A stretch of DNA of 64,000 bases from Leptobrachium leishanense (GCA_009667805.1 CM019064.1:387686049-387750048), one strand, 5' to 3'. Positions 24,981-37,650 are shown, counted from the stretch's first letter. Notes: generated by a model not told the origin, from the letters alone. Translations and numbers: made by a program.

Positions 24981-25064
24981 CTCACAGCATGATAGTCAAA
25001 CCCACAGTAAGGTGCCTTGTGATTAGGTCTTCTATCTGTACAGGCAGCTATCAGAGGCCAGAAG
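24981..25064 (+). repeat. Second copy of the 84-bp duplication
   Basis: Copy of 24258-24341, bounded on the left by the terminal bases of one hAT fragment and on the right by the first bases of another. Confidence 0.85.
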
Positions 25065-25309
25065 TAGGGATGAGCTGAACGCCCCTGTGTTCGGTTTGCA
25101 TTTGAACTTGAACTCGAACAATTTCAAAAGTTCGAGTTTGAACTCGAACACGGTCCGAATTCAATGTAAGTCAAAGGGACCCGAACGTTCGATTTTTAGA
25201 GTGCCCTCCAAGAGGGCATATATGCTAGATATTTGCCATAAAAGGTGTATGGGGGTCCGTGTAGTGCCCTGGGGGACAGGAAACAAGAACAAAAAGTTTT
25301 AAAAAACAT

Positions 25310-25990
25310 GTGCTTTGAGACAACAGCTCTCTGCACCTGAGCAGCTGTGACTTCTGATGCCTTGGACTGGCTATGGTTGCTTATAGAGGATGTTGTGCCT
25401 CGTGTTTGTTGTGCCTCCTCTTCCTCTTCACTTGACTCCTCTGTTCGATCAGGCACCCAGGTGGAGTCAGTGACCTCATCATCGTCATCACCCCCTATCC
25501 AACTTGGCAGTATGCTGCAGCTGCTGGGGCAACATGAGTGCCAGTTATTTGTATGTCACTGGCATCCCCTTCCTCTAGGTTGATTATACTCCCTTCCTCA
25601 ACCTCAGAGATTGAATCAGAGCACTGTAGTTGCTGTGCATTCTCAAGCAGCATGTCACTGTCATTGTAGTCAAACAATTCAGCTGACTCCTCCGTATGTT
25701 GGTAAGGTTACGGCAGGAGTAGCTGTGGACATGGAGGCTGCAATAGATGATTTGGCAGCTGAGGTGGACTGTAAACCACTACAAGCCTGGCTGGCAGAGG
25801 ACGAGAATGGCCTGGTTAGCCAATCCACCAAATCCTCTGTATGTTGTTGTTGCTTAAGACGCCCAGCACCAGTTAGAAAGGACAAGTGTGCCCCACGACG
25901 AATAGAGGCACAGCCTCCCGACACAGAGGCTGCTTGCCCTCTTATCTGTGTCTGGGAGCGTCTGCCTGTCCTTTTTGGTCTTTCTGACAT
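25310..25990 (-). pseudogene. hAT transposase N-terminal fragment
   Basis: Starts MSERPKRTGRRSQTQIRG at 25990, parallel to the start at 29552 of the larger copy. It continues through an acidic Ser-rich region in three frames to about 25310, where the deletion joins the 3' end. The zinc finger and catalytic domain are absent, so it cannot encode an enzyme. Confidence 0.8.
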
Positions 25991-26827
25991 AGTGAGTGAT
26001 ATATAGATTAAAGATATACTGAACTCTGATTCAACTCTATTATAAAAATTGGAGATATTAAGAACTCTGATTCAACTGTGTTATCTAGATTAAATATTTC
26101 CAGAACTCTGGTATAACTCAGTGAGACACCCTGATAGCTGGCAGCCAGTGAAAAGACACAGATTACAATTTGCAGAAATCTGCTACAAGTCTGTGAGACC
26201 CCCTGATAGGACCCCCTGATATCTGGCAACAGTGACAAGACACAGATTACAATTCCCAGATATCTGCTACAAGTCTGTGAGACCCCCTGATGGGTGCCAG
26301 TGACAAGACACAGATTAAAATTCCCAGAAACCACCTATAAATCAGTGAGACCATATGATGGGTGGCAGTGACAAGACACAGATTAAAATTCCCTGAAATC
26401 TGCTACAAGTCTGTGAGACCCCTGATAGGACCCCCTGATAGCTGGCAACAGTGACAAGTCACGGATTACAATTCCCAGATATCTGCTAGAAGTGAGACCC
26501 CCCAATAGCTGCTGGCACTGAGAAGACACCGATTACAACAATTCCCAGATATCTGCTAGAAGTGAGACCACCCCAATAGCTGCTGGCACTGAGAAGACAC
26601 AGATTACAACAATTCCCAGATATCTGCTAGAAGTGAGACCCCCCCAATAGCTTCTGGCACTGAGAAGACACACTAACAGAACAATCTCCTCTCAAAAAAC
26701 ACATGCTGGGGCTGCAAGGGACGCCTTATATAGTGTGCTGTGGGGCTTAGCTCTGTGAGCCCATGATTGGGCATAATTTGCCCAACCACGACTCTGAGCC
26801 GTGATTGGCATAGTCTTGCACCTGCGG

Positions 26828-27415
26828 CAGTGGTGTATTTTGGCCTAGGCCGACACTTTCCAGGGGACGGCGGCCCACACCAGGTGGCCCCACCCCTAAA
26901 AAAAAATTCTTTTTTTTTTACTTTTGCAAAGTTTTTTACCAGGAAGGATTTTACCAGGAAGGATACATTGAGATTTCACTAATTTTCAAGTATGTCCTGG
27001 GTAGGCAAGGCCTAGGCTTTCACTTTCCAGGGGGCAGCAGAAAACCTCACCACTAAATGGTATAGTCACAGAGCACCGAAATGACGCCAACATTCTGTTG
27101 GCGTCAAGTATACTTGACATGCGTGGCAGTTCTTTGTAAAAATACTTGAATTTAAACATTTCATAATTTTATTTATCTCAATAGATACATTTGAAATGGT
27201 ATACAAAATATACAAGTAGGCACTTGGTATCCACTTTTAATATAAAGAGAGGAAAAGGCGGAGCTCTAAGAGGAAAAGGTGGAGCTTCAAGAGGAAGGGT
27301 GGGGATTAACCAGGAAGAGGTGTGCCCATGACAGGAAGGGGTGCCTCAAATTTAAATTAGGGGGTGCACGAGTTTAGTCAGGCCTAGGGCAGCATAAAAC
27401 CTAAATACACCACTG
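26828..27415. mobile_element. hAT-type MITE with exact 8-bp duplication
   Basis: Ends CAGTGGTGTATTT and AAATACACCACTG are inverted copies, flanked by identical ACCTGCGG at 26820-26827 and 27416-27423. It sits in the 5' region of the larger hAT element. It contains a LINE-tail fragment at about 26934-27006 (ACCAGGAAGGATACATTGAG). Confidence 0.85.
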
Positions 27416-27800
27416 ACCTGCGGTCAGGTGCAAGGCTGTAGCCAATTACAAGCTTCAGGCCAGTGGAAAAGTACATTGTGGTCCATTGTGGTGCATTGTG
27501 GGCGAACATGCGGCGAAAACGTGGAAATGTTCGGAGTTCGACGATCAGCCAAACCGGCGATGTTCGAATCGAACACCGAACAGATCGAACTGAACAGCTC
27601 ATCCCTACTAGAGACCAATTCACTCCATTCTATGCTCAATGCCACATAGTGAGGAGCCAGTGATGTAAAGATACTGGGGGGCAGATTACAATACAAATTT
27701 ATCACAAATTGGATGCACAAAGTGACACATATTGAGTAAAATATTCTCTTCACTAAACATACAAGAGAAAAACAAAGTACATGTACAATATTAGCAACAT

Positions 27801-28120
27801 TAAGGCCAGTGTCAGACGAGCACACTAGGTGCGCCTGTACGGACGTGGCTTCCGGCATCCATCGCAGCATTGTGATGCTGCGACGGGGCCGGCCAGACGC
27901 TGTTGCGCGCACGAATTGTGTGCGCAGCAGCGCCCGTGCTGCGTCCATGCAGCAAGCCTCTCCATTAAAGCGCTAGGATGCGGAGCTTTGACGGAGGATC
28001 GAGCCTGAGTACACTAACTGTGCTCAGCGAGGTGGCCAGACGGGCGTTGAGTGGAAGGAATGTCCACTCTCACGGACGTTCCTTCCGCTCTCCAATGATG
28101 CTCGTCTGACCCCAGCCTAA
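27801..28120. repeat. MITE of the GGCTGGGGTCAGAC family
   Basis: It begins TAAGGCCAGTGTCAGACGAGC and ends GCTCGTCTGACCCCAGCCTAA, an inverted pair. The GC- and CpG-rich interior has no ORF. Many relatives lie at 54-61 kb. Confidence 0.75.
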
Positions 28121-28239
28121 GTAAACAAAATAAGGACATTTCACTTTTTGGTGGCAGCGTTCCTATGAATAAAGATATTTTGACACATCCTGAAAAGTTT
28201 CTGTCTGGAAGACGAAGATGAGGAGTGCTTTCACATTCC

Positions 28240-28377
28240 AACAAAGCAATGTGTCCTGAAAGCACACAAACAAGTCAACCAAGGCATATCTTAAGAAAAG
28301 GAAATTCAAAATCGTTAAAAAGCCTGGCCACAGTCCAGACATCAATCTCATTAAAAGCCTGCATGCATGACTAAGGC
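28240..28377 (+). pseudogene. Tc1-like transposase fragment
   Basis: One frame reads LKKRKFKIVKKPGHSPDINL near 28290-28355, resembling the C-terminal Tc1 block around W-P-SPDLN. It is about 35 codons long and ends at the hAT insertion. No termini were found. Confidence 0.45.
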
Positions 28378-28829
28378 CTAGAGACTAGGGATGAGCTGTT
28401 CGGGTTCGGACGGTTCGGGGTTCGACCCGAACTTAGCCTGTTCGAGCAGATCGCGAACACCAAACATTTCTGGGTGTTCGCCGCATGTTCGACCACAATG
28501 CATTTTCCCACTGGCCTGAAGCTCGTAATTGGCTACAGCCTTGCACTTGACCACAGGTCTGGTGCAAGACTGGTTCAACACTATGCCAATCACTGCTCAG
28601 AGTCTTGATTGGGCAAATTTTGCCCAATCATGGGCTCACAGAGCTAAGTCCCGCAGCACACTATATAACGTTTCCACGCAGCGCTTCTGCACGCATTTCA
28701 GAGGAGATTTCAGAGGAGATAGTTGTGTCTTGTTACTGCCGGTCTGCCACGCTACTGGGGGGGTCTGGGGAGTCTCATTTCTACCAAATATCAGGGAATT
28801 TAGGTGATGTGTGTCTTGTCACTGTGCCA

Positions 28830-29440
28830 GCAATTTTTTTGGGGGTTTACAACTTTCTTTAAAACATTTGTGAATTAAGGTGATCTTCTGGGTCTTCTCA
28901 TTGTGCCAGCAAGTCGTTTTGGGTCTCATTTCTACCAAATATCAGGGAATTTATGTGATGTGTGTCTTGTCACTGTGCCAGCAATTTTTTTTGGGGTTTA
29001 CAACTTAAAAACATTTGTGAATTGAGGTGATCTTCTGGGTCTTGTCACTGTGCCAGCAAATCTTTTTGGGGCTCACTAATTTCTTTAAAACATTTGTGAA
29101 TTAAGGTGATCTGTGTCTCGAGTCGTCACACAGCCAGCAAGTTTTTTTTGGGGCTCACTTATTTCTTTAAAACATTTGTGAATTAAGGTGATCTGTGTCT
29201 TGTCACACAAACAGTACCACGCATTATTTTGGGGCTCACTAATTTCTTTAAAACATTTGTGAATTAAGGTGATCTGTGTCTCGTCACACAGCCAGCAAGT
29301 TTTTTGGGGCTCACTAATTTCTTTAAAACATTTGTGAATTAAGGTGATCTGTGTCTCGTCACACATCCAGTACCACGCTGTATTTCGGGGCTCACTAATT
29401 TCTACAAAACATTTGTGAATTGAGGTGATCTGTCTCTTGT
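28830..29440 (+). repeat. 5' UTR tandem array of the hAT element
   Basis: Six to eight units of about 60-75 bp, each with ACATTTGTGAATTAAGGTGA, then GTCTYGTCAC, GCCAGC and GGGGCTCACT. Homologous but diverged arrays occur in the two minus-strand copies near 26000-26700 and 50600-50900. Confidence 0.85.
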
Positions 29441-29551
29441 CACTGGCTGCCAGCTATCAGTGTGTCTCACTGAGTTATACCAGAGTTCTTTAAATCTTTA
29501 TACCAGAGTTGAATCAGAGTTCTGTATATATTAATCTATATATCCCTCACC

Positions 29552-32500
29552 ATGTCTGAAAGAACAAAAAGGACAGGCAGATGCTCCCAGACACAGATAA
29601 GAGGGCAAGCAGCCCCTGTGTCGGGAGGCTGTGCCTCTGGTCATGGTGGACGTGGTGCATCCTCTGCAGGGGCATGCTTGTCCTTTATAACTGGTGCTGG
29701 CCGTCTTCTTAACCTGCAGCAACATAGAGAGGATTTGGTGGATTGGCTAGCCAGGCCATCCTCATCCTCCGAGTCCTCTGCCAGCCAGGCATCTAGTGCT
29801 TTACAGTCCACCTCAGCTGCCAAAGCATCTAATGCAGCCTCCATGTCCACAACTACTCCTGCCGTAGCCTCGCTATCACACATGGAGGAGTCAGCTGAAT
29901 TGTTTGACTACAATGAGAGTGACATGCTGCTTGAGGATGTGCAGCAAGTACAATGCTCTGATTCAATCTCTGAGGTTGAGCAAGGGAGTATAATCAACCT
30001 AGAGGAAGGGGGTGCCAGGGATGACACACAAATAACTGGCACTCATGTTGCCCCAGCAGCTGCAGCATACTGCCAAGTTGGCTCCATTGACGAGGAGATA
30101 GGGGGTGAAGATGACATTGATGATGAGGTCACTGACTCCACCTGGGTGCCAGATCGAACTGAGGAATCAAGTGAGGAGGAGGGGGAGGAGGAGGAGGCAC
30201 AGCAAACACGAGGCACAACATCCTCTGTGACCAACCATAGCACTAGCCAGTCATCAGATGTCAGAGCTGCTCCGGTGCAGAGCGCTGTTGTCTCAAAGAA
30301 CACATGCAGGAACTCTGCTGTCTGGGAGTTCTTTAAGACATGTGCAGCAGACCCCACCGTTGCTATTTGTAATCTATGTCAGAGGAGGCTGAAGCGTGGG
30401 ATAAACACCGGACACTTGGGTACCACATGCTTGAGGCGACATATGAACAAGTGCCACACATCCCGTTGGCGCAAAACTTTGTGTAGGTCCTCCTCCTCAT
30501 CTGTCTCTACCCACACTGTATGTCCTGCCATGTCATTGCCTACAACCTCCACCGACAGGGATGATGCTACAGTAATGGATGTACCAGCAGGTCCTTCCTC
30601 ACAATGTGACATCATCCCAGTAGCTTAAGATTTACGCAGTCAGATTACGTTTCCGCAGCTGCTGCAGCGAAAGAAAAAATATAGTCCCAACCATCCCCAA
30701 GCACAGCGTCTAAATGCCAGCTTAGCAAAATTACTTGCATTGCAGCTGCTGCCTTTCCAGCTGGTGGACTCTGTTCCCTTCCGTGAATTTGCTGAATGTG
30801 CTGTACCACAGTGGCAGGTTCCAAAACGCCATTACTTTTCACGCAAGGCCATTCCAGCACTATACCAGCACGTGAAAGACAATGTTATCCAGTCATTGGG
30901 AAAGGCAGTCAGCAGCAAGGTGCATGTCACTTTAGACACGTGGTCCAGCAAGCATGGACAGGGTCATTACATTTCCTTCACGGCACACTGGGTAACTCTG
31001 ATTGCAGCTAGGAGGGATCCAAGATGGGGCTCTGTGCTGGAGCTTGTTCATCCACCACGCCTCCAGAAAGCTGCTTGTATGAGGTCTGTCTGCTCCACCA
31101 CCACCACCTCTTCCTCCTCCTCCTTCTCCTCCTCCTTCTCTGTCTCTGGCAAAGTGGCAGTTAAACCGACGCCTGACAGGGTCTACGCAATGGCTCAAGC
31201 AAAAAGATGCCATACTGTGCTTGAGCTGGTTTGTATAGGGGACAGGAGCCACACCAGGTCAGAAATTTTGTCAGCTCTGCAGGGGCAGGTGCAGAGATGG
31301 TTAACACAATGCCAGCTTGAGCTGGGAATGATCGTCTGCGATAATGGCAGCAACCTTCTCTCCGCCCTACGCAAGGGTAAATTGACACATGTACCATGCC
31401 TAGCACACGTCCTAAATCTGGTGGTACAGCATTTCCTAACCAAGTACCCAGGGCTGCCAGAGCTTCTCATCCATGCCAGAAAAGTCTGCAGCCACTTCAG
31501 ATGGTCATTCCCAGCAAGCGTTCGCCTCGGAGAAATTCAAAGAGAGTTCCACCTTCCCACAAACCGTCTGATCTGTGACATGCCCACCAGGTGGAACTCG
31601 ACATTAGCAATGCTGCAGCATCTGCACGAGCAGCAGAGGGCCATCAACGAGTACCTGTGTGAGTATGGCACAAGGACAGGTTCAGGTCAACTTGTGTTTT
31701 TTCCCCCCACAGTGGCTGATGAGCAAGGATGCATGCACTGTACTGTCACCATTTGAGGAGGCAATGAGGATGGTGAGCAAGGACAGTGCATGCATCAGTG
31801 ACACAAATCCTTTAGTGTTCCTGCTGGAGCACACTCTGTGGGGAATTATAGATGTTGCTCTAGAGGCAGAGAAGCGGGAGGAAGAGGAGGCCTTCCCTAG
31901 CTCTCAAGGCCCTAGTCTTTCCACAGACAGCATTCCAGCGGGTCCTACTCAGATCAGACAGGAGGAGGATGAGGAGGAGGAGGACTATTTAAGTAGTGGG
32001 GGCATTGAAGGTGGGGATTCCTCGAGGGAGGGTTTTGTGTGCCCAGAAACAGAAGGGCTTGTGCGTGGCTGGGAGGAGGAAGTGCACGTTACTGTCATCC
32101 TCATTGACCAGGAAGACTCGGCAGCAAATGCCACCTCCAACCTACTGTATGCTGCATGGGCTCCCTAATGATGCAAAGCCTGCTAAAGGACCCCAGGAAT
32201 CGTGCTATCAAGGAGAGGGATCATTACTGGTTGGCAACCCTTCTTTATCCACGATATAAGGGGAAAGTTGCAGAGCTCATCCTGCCCGCACAGAGGGAGG
32301 ACAGGATGAAAAAACTTGAGGACGCTCTAAAGCAACACTTGTGTAACACCTTTCCAGGCACTGGTAGATTACCAAGTGCTGACACACGTGCTTCTGAGCC
32401 TGTGGGTGATCAGAGGAATAGCGGTGAAGACCAGGGCCGCTTGACTGATGCTTTTTTAATTTTTTTTAGTCCACGACGCCCAAGGACGTCAAATGTAGGC

Positions 32501-32813
32501 ACCCACTGCCAGCGTCTTCACCATAGGGTGCAGGACTACCTAGGGGCAAGGGCAGACCTGGATACCTTTCCAGCAGATGATCCACTGGCTTACTGGGTGT
32601 TGAGATTGGATCACTGGCCAATATGCTATGCAGCTACTAGGTTGCCCTTCATCTAGCGTGCTTTCCCAAAGGACGTTCAGTGCCGCTGTAGGTTTTGTCA
32701 CAGACAAAAGAGTGCGTCTGTCCACCGACTCTGTAGACTGGCTGACATTTATAAAACTGAATCAGTCCTGGATCAGCAGCTATCAATCCCCTGATGCTGA
32801 AGTAATGGAATAG
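29552..32813 (+). pseudogene. hAT transposase with BED zinc finger, disrupted
   Basis: Starts MSERTKRTGRCSQTQIRG. The N-terminus is Ser-rich and acidic. A BED finger lies near residues 252-305 (VWEFF, CNLC, then RRHMNKCH). The catalytic region begins after 30650 and includes LDTWSS and IVCDNGSNL. A C-terminal dimerisation block has PLAYW and LSQRTFSAAVGF. Lesions: TAA at 30626-30628 where the copy at 48056-50563 has a Glu codon; a frameshift at the T/C homopolymer near 31695-31710; another near 32155; and an 11-bp deletion near 32615 relative to the other copy. In the family this protein excises and reinserts the element. Confidence 0.88.
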
Positions 32814-32839
32814 ATAGGGGATGTCCTCTTCTGCATTCA

Positions 32840-33440
32840 CAAAACCTCCAGCACTGAACTCTTCTACAATACCACAAAAGGGTTACGGTGTGAAGGCACT
32901 TGCTGCCATGAAAGGCACAATTTTTGGCTGCACTGATGCCTGTGCCAGATTTATATCATTTTATTTTTTGCAACCGCAGGGTCCAACCCTGCACTCTTCC
33001 ACAATACCACAGAGGGGTTACTGTATGATGATACCTGCTGGCCTGGCATTAAAGGCACAATATCTGGGTGCACTGACGCCCATTACCAGATAAAAATCTT
33101 TTCAATATAGGACCGCAAGGTTCACCCCTGCACTCTTCCACAATAACACAGAGGGGTTACTGTATGATGATACCTGCTGGCCTGGCATTAAAGGCACAAT
33201 ATCTGGGTGCACTGATGCCCATTACCAGATCAAAAACTTTTCAATATAGGACAACATGGTCCACCCCTGCACTCTTCCACCATACCACAGAGGGGTTACT
33301 GTATGATAGTACTTGCATGCCTGGCACTAAAGGCACAATATCTGGGTGCACTGCCACTGACGCTTGTATCAGATTCATATCCTCAGAGGGGTTACGGTGT
33401 GACGGCACTGTTGCTGACTCTAAAAGCCCAATTTTAAAGC
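32840..33440 (+). repeat. 3' UTR tandem array of the hAT element
   Basis: About four to five units, the regular ones about 130 bp, with TGCACTCTTCCACAATACCA, a GGGGTTAC word and CTGGGTGCACTGA. The copy at 47370-48010 has the same array inverted. Confidence 0.85.
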
Positions 33441-33970
33441 ACCTATGGTTACTTTCATCCAAAGCCTGCATAAATTTCACAATAATTTAGCCAAAAATCA
33501 CTAAACTTTTTCTGCGCGTCCTAAAATGTCTTTTCATACAGGCTGCCGCCCCAAGCAGTTGTTTATGGATAGATTAAAGGAAAAGCATTTACCGTCATAT
33601 AAAACATCATTTTGTTTGTTTTTCAATGTTTCTATACATCCTAGAAATCCGCCACTTCACGGGCAGGTTATGGGGACCTCCTAGGCACGATATTTGAAGG
33701 AATTTTTGGTTTTTATTTTTAACCCTTATTTCATGGAAAACTCACTGTCCCTTTAAAAAATTTTTTTAAACTTTTTGTCCTTGTTTCCTGTCCCCCAGGG
33801 CACTACCCGGACCCCCATACACCTTTTATGGCAAATATGTAGCATATATGCCCTCTTGGAGGGCACTCTAAAAAACCGAATTTTCAGCCCCATTGACTTG
33901 CATGGGGTTCGAGATCGGGTTCGGGCTCGAACCGAACTCGGGGAGTGTTCGGCTCATCCCTACTAGAGAC

Positions 33971-34260
33971 GAAACGTTGCAATATTAGCCCCCTTGGGTG
34001 GTGAATAAAGATTTTTTTCTATGGTTACTTTGGTGTGGTCCATTGTTTTTGTGAAAGTCTGGTACGGGATGGTGGACCCCTTGGTGGAGCACCCAGAGGA
34101 TTACCATACGAAAGGTGTGCTCCCACTGTGGTAGCCACAATTTTCTGCCTTTGCATTGTGGAATTACCTGAACAGAGCTGTGCACAGGAAATCCCCTCAC
34201 AGTTTGAAGGAACTTGAACCCTCTTACAAAGAAGTGTGGGATAAAATTTCAAAGTCTTGA
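33971..34260 (+). other. Possible Penelope-like retroelement 3' end
   Basis: Directly after the hAT duplication the sequence GACGAAACGTTGCAATATT and a GTGAATAAAGATTTTTTTCT stretch resemble the 3' terminal repeat of vertebrate Penelope-like elements. There is no protein evidence. The call is tentative. Confidence 0.3.
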
Positions 34261-34896
34261 CGTGGAAGCATACTTTCGGCCAGCATCATATTGATGTATG
34301 CTAATAAGCATGCCTATTTGAAAATCCAATGTTTTAATTACAGTTTCAGTCTGCTTTTGCCTTTTTCCCTGACTGAAAAAGTTGTTATCATGCCCTTTCA
34401 GTTCTTGAAACTTTTCGAAAATCAGCTACCAATAAATTCAAATTGAATCACTGAAGCTGTCACGCACAGGCATCGCTTCTGCATGGTGTGTCAGATTTAA
34501 ACGCATAATTTGTTTTCTTTTTTCCTGTCTTCCCAAAGGATTAGGCAAGGCACCTCTGGTATTTATGACCATTTATCTGATCTGCACTCTTGGGCTGAAT
34601 GGAAACTTGATCAGGGGGCCCATACCCTGAACCAAATGGGTTGGGGGTTGGGGGGTGTTGGACAGACAAAGAGCCAGCACTCACTAGTCCAATTTCTCAA
34701 GGACTTGAGTATGAGGAACATCTCTGAAAGAACTGTCCTGGGACATTTAAAATCTGAAATACCCATGGAAGAGCTACCTAATGCAAGTTAGGTTTTCAGT
34801 GTAAGTCCCATTTTATTTCAAGAACTGTATTTGCATGTTTTATTATATTTTATATGTCTTGTTTATGTGATATTGGCACTGTGCTAAGTTTTATAT
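34261..34896. other. Intergenic DNA with an unexplained 93-codon frame
   Basis: A frame at 34510-34791 (+) is preceded by a splice-acceptor-like TTTCCTGTCTTCCCAAAG. The peptide (includes QGTSGIYDHLSDLHSWAEW) is not recognised. No donor or partner exon was found, so it may be a retroelement fragment. Confidence 0.25.
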
Positions 34897-35807
34897 CAGG
34901 GTTATTCAAAGAGAATCGAAAAGTCACCGCACGTTAGGGGACTTTTCGTTCTCTTTAATTCAGTGTGATTTGGCGATCCCATTTCAGCGACCCTGCGGTG
35001 TATTCAGCAAGCACCACAGGGCCGTCGTAGTGCATGGAAAAGCCGCCGCAAACCTGCCGAACACTCACCGCAAAACCCAGGCGAATGCACACCGAAACCC
35101 GCAAAAACATCTGGATTAACACCGCCGAACACGCCAGAGAAACCCAAGCAGGAGCCGATCACAGCACAGAGCAGCCACCGGGAAAAACCCGACTCTGCAG
35201 ACGAATGGTGTGAAAACAAAAAAACTGCACGCTTGAATGTTTGAAAAGTGAAACGCTGATTGCAAAGAAACTACAGAACGAAAATATCTGGAATTTCCAT
35301 ATAAGGTCCAATGAATGATAATAAAAAGGTTAGTTACAGAAAAAAGAAAAAGTGATTTTAAAAAAAAAAATGAAAAAAAATGTTTGCAAGAAAATCCCAA
35401 AAAATGCCGAAAAGATCTGAACAAAATCAAAAAATAAAGAGGCTTTTTACTGCAGAATATTATAATCAACAGTTTATTAGATATTTCATTAAAACGGGAA
35501 TGTTTTTAACATTGAAGCTTATGGGATTCACCTGAATGAACCTGTCGATTGAAACCACCGAATGGCACAGCAATTCTGCAACTTTTCACTGCTGTTTTTT
35601 TTTCTCTGAATAGCCGAAGCATTGCTACTCTATGGGGATTCACTGGCCTCGAACAGGCACCGAGCAGGCACCGTATGTGCAATTAGCCAACATTTGGCGA
35701 GCTGCCTGCTCTCTGGATAGCCGAATGGTCAGGAAAGGTAACCGTACGCTGAATTTCAGCATTTGGCTACCTTTGGCCAGCAATTCGGATGTCTTTGAAT
35801 AACCCTG
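34897..35807. mobile_element. CAGGGTTATTC-type MITE, uninterrupted copy
   Basis: 911 bp with terminal inverted repeats and TAT duplications (34894-34896 and 35808-35810). It is collinear with both halves of the split copy at 12503-17569 and serves as the template for reading that nest. No coding function is assigned to the frames within it. Confidence 0.85.
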
Positions 35808-36639
35808 TATGTCTTTTTCCATTAAAACTTTGTAACCCAGTACTGTCTATGCTCTAGATAATTTGCGTTCTCATAGCTTGGTTTAGCGTTACTGTAGAAT
35901 ATAACATTTGGTAGACATATTAGCTGTACATGGTTAGGCTCCTTAACTGGGGTCATACTCATATACAGTTAAGGGGGCTTCAAAAGTGCCCTATTACTTT
36001 TGTGGTGGCAGCGTACAGTTGGAAGGGTGTGTACGGTTTTGGGTCATTAGGTTGGCATAACTTGGGGCCTTGAGAGGGGGTAGAGTTAGAAAGTCCAGAG
36101 GCTTGGAGCTGTTAAACCCTTGTACACTTTCCTTCCGCATGTGACAACTGGGTAGATAGTGGGTGGTCGTCACAAAAGCCAAAATTTCCATCAGCAGGTA
36201 TAGATGCGAGTGTCAATAACTGATCTGAATTTTTACGGCAATCAAAATGCTGGTATGGCCTTAATTAAATCTGTCAAAGTGAAAACTAGCCAAATTGCGG
36301 TACAAAAAAATAAATCATTAAATTTCAGTGATTGAGCCAAGTGAAATCAAACCCTAAATTTGTCTTAATCCTTAGTCCTACTCCAAACATTCTCTAGACA
36401 TAAACACCTCAACACCCTTATTCCAAGTTTCCTAAGCCTATAACATGTTGTTTAGTCATATCCTTCTCATCTTGTGTTGACAGTTCCTGGTTCTGGGTTG
36501 TGATTTTTTTGGGACCAAGGTAAAGCAGTACTGAGTGCAGGCTCAGGGATAACACACTAAGTACCAAAAGTTAGGACTGGAAAAAGCAGAAGAGTCCAAA
36601 TAGCAAATAAAATCCAGGGATTGGGGGAAATCAGCAAAG
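35808..36639. other. Unannotated intergenic DNA
   Basis: About 830 bp without a long ORF, recognised repeat end or RNA gene. Confidence 0.4.
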
Positions 36640-37097
36640 AACACCTTCGCTACCAAGTGATTTTCCAAAAAACCAATGTCAGGAACCAGTGTGTTTTTAA
36701 AGAAATAATTTTTCATCAATTATACTGGAAGAAATATTTGGGTACATTCCCAATGAATTTCTTACTGTAAATAATCTAGTTGGCCAGTAGATGGTGCCAT
36801 CTACTGACAAATTGAGTTGCAGTCTTTGCACTAAAACACGGGCTGCAACTGTATCGGCTTGCTGAATGTCTGGTGGCAGGACATTCAGATAGCTGATTTT
36901 ACACAGTTTTAGTTCTTTGAGCATTATGCCCACAGGGCTAAACCACTGGGGGCAGCCCAAAAGCATACAAAATTAGTTTGAAGCAAATTTGTTTTCTTTT
37001 GGGCTGAACAGCTGCAGATCGAGATCTCTCATTATTGGGGCATCGGATGGTGCCTTTGAAGCCCAAGATATCTTGATCTCGGTATTGAAGGGGTTAA
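36640..37097 (-). repeat. TTAA-type MITE, inverted relative to 9479-9944
   Basis: The left end CACCTTCGCTACCAAGTG and right end GGTATTGAAGGGGTTAA match the element in intron 7 of gene A in reverse orientation. Interior words such as TTTTGGGCTG and GCATTATGCCCAC are shared. Confidence 0.75.
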
Positions 37098-37650
37098 ACA
37101 GGACTGATAAAGCATTAGACTCAAACAGGAAACTGAACAAATCAAAACCAAGATCATGACGCTGGGTTCCAGGAGTGGCTTTTTTAATTAACCAGGTAAA
37201 GTGGACGAGGTACACCTGAGTATACATATTTGAACAACCACCGGAACCAGTAGGACACAGTCGATTGCATAGTGAAAGGGCACTGGTAGAAGTCCAATGT
37301 GGCTTAGGCACCATCAAATTCAGGATTCTATCCTATCAGATGCACTTTTGCAATATTTTCAGTCTCTCTTGCCAAAAATTCTAAATTAATGTGTCTAAAA
37401 ACATAACTTTAAAAGTTACAAGGGAAATCAGTATGACAAGGGGCACGGCATTCCAGACAAGCATAAACACATATAGTAATTACGTCATAAGAAAGAGAAG
37501 AGGTTAAACAACTAATATGTTTTATTACCGGACAACAAGCAACATTTTATGCTTTTATTCATTCATAAAATCTAGATTTGCAATGTATGGGAAAAAATAT
37601 TATAAAAATATAATTTGACACTTAGTCATCCAAACAACAGTAAACCTAAG
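37098..37650. other. Distal upstream region of keratin gene B
   Basis: About 550 bp with no recognised repeat or ORF. It may contain distal regulatory DNA, but nothing specific can be assigned. Confidence 0.35.

Larger units (their letters stand above)
25065..27607 (-). mobile_element. hAT element with internal deletion, minus strand
   Basis: Terminal inverted repeats TAGGGATGAGCTGAAC (25065) and its complement ending CTCATCCCTA (27607) are intact. On the minus strand the order is 5' end, tandem 5' UTR repeats (about 26000-26700), transposase N-terminus, then a direct jump to the 3' subterminal region near 25310. The BED finger and the whole catalytic region are deleted. No matching 8-bp target duplication is seen. 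A separate MITE sits at 26828-27415. Confidence 0.8.
28386..33962 (+). mobile_element. Full-length hAT (ZBED-type) transposon, inactive
   Basis: A 5577-bp element with ends TAGGGATGAGC and GCTCATCCCTA and an exact 8-bp target duplication CTAGAGAC (28378-28385 and 33963-33970). Order: subterminal TTCGA-rich region, 5' UTR tandem repeats (28830-29440), transposase relic (29552-32813), 3' UTR tandem repeats (32840-33440), subterminal region. It is the most complete of four related copies in the window. Confidence 0.9.

Noticed and set aside
28830..29440. CRISPR array
   Set aside because: Units are continuous tandem repeats without unique spacers, in a eukaryotic hAT element.
34510..34791. Single-exon host gene of 93 codons
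   Set aside because: No recognised motif, partner exon or promoter; kept only as an unexplained frame.
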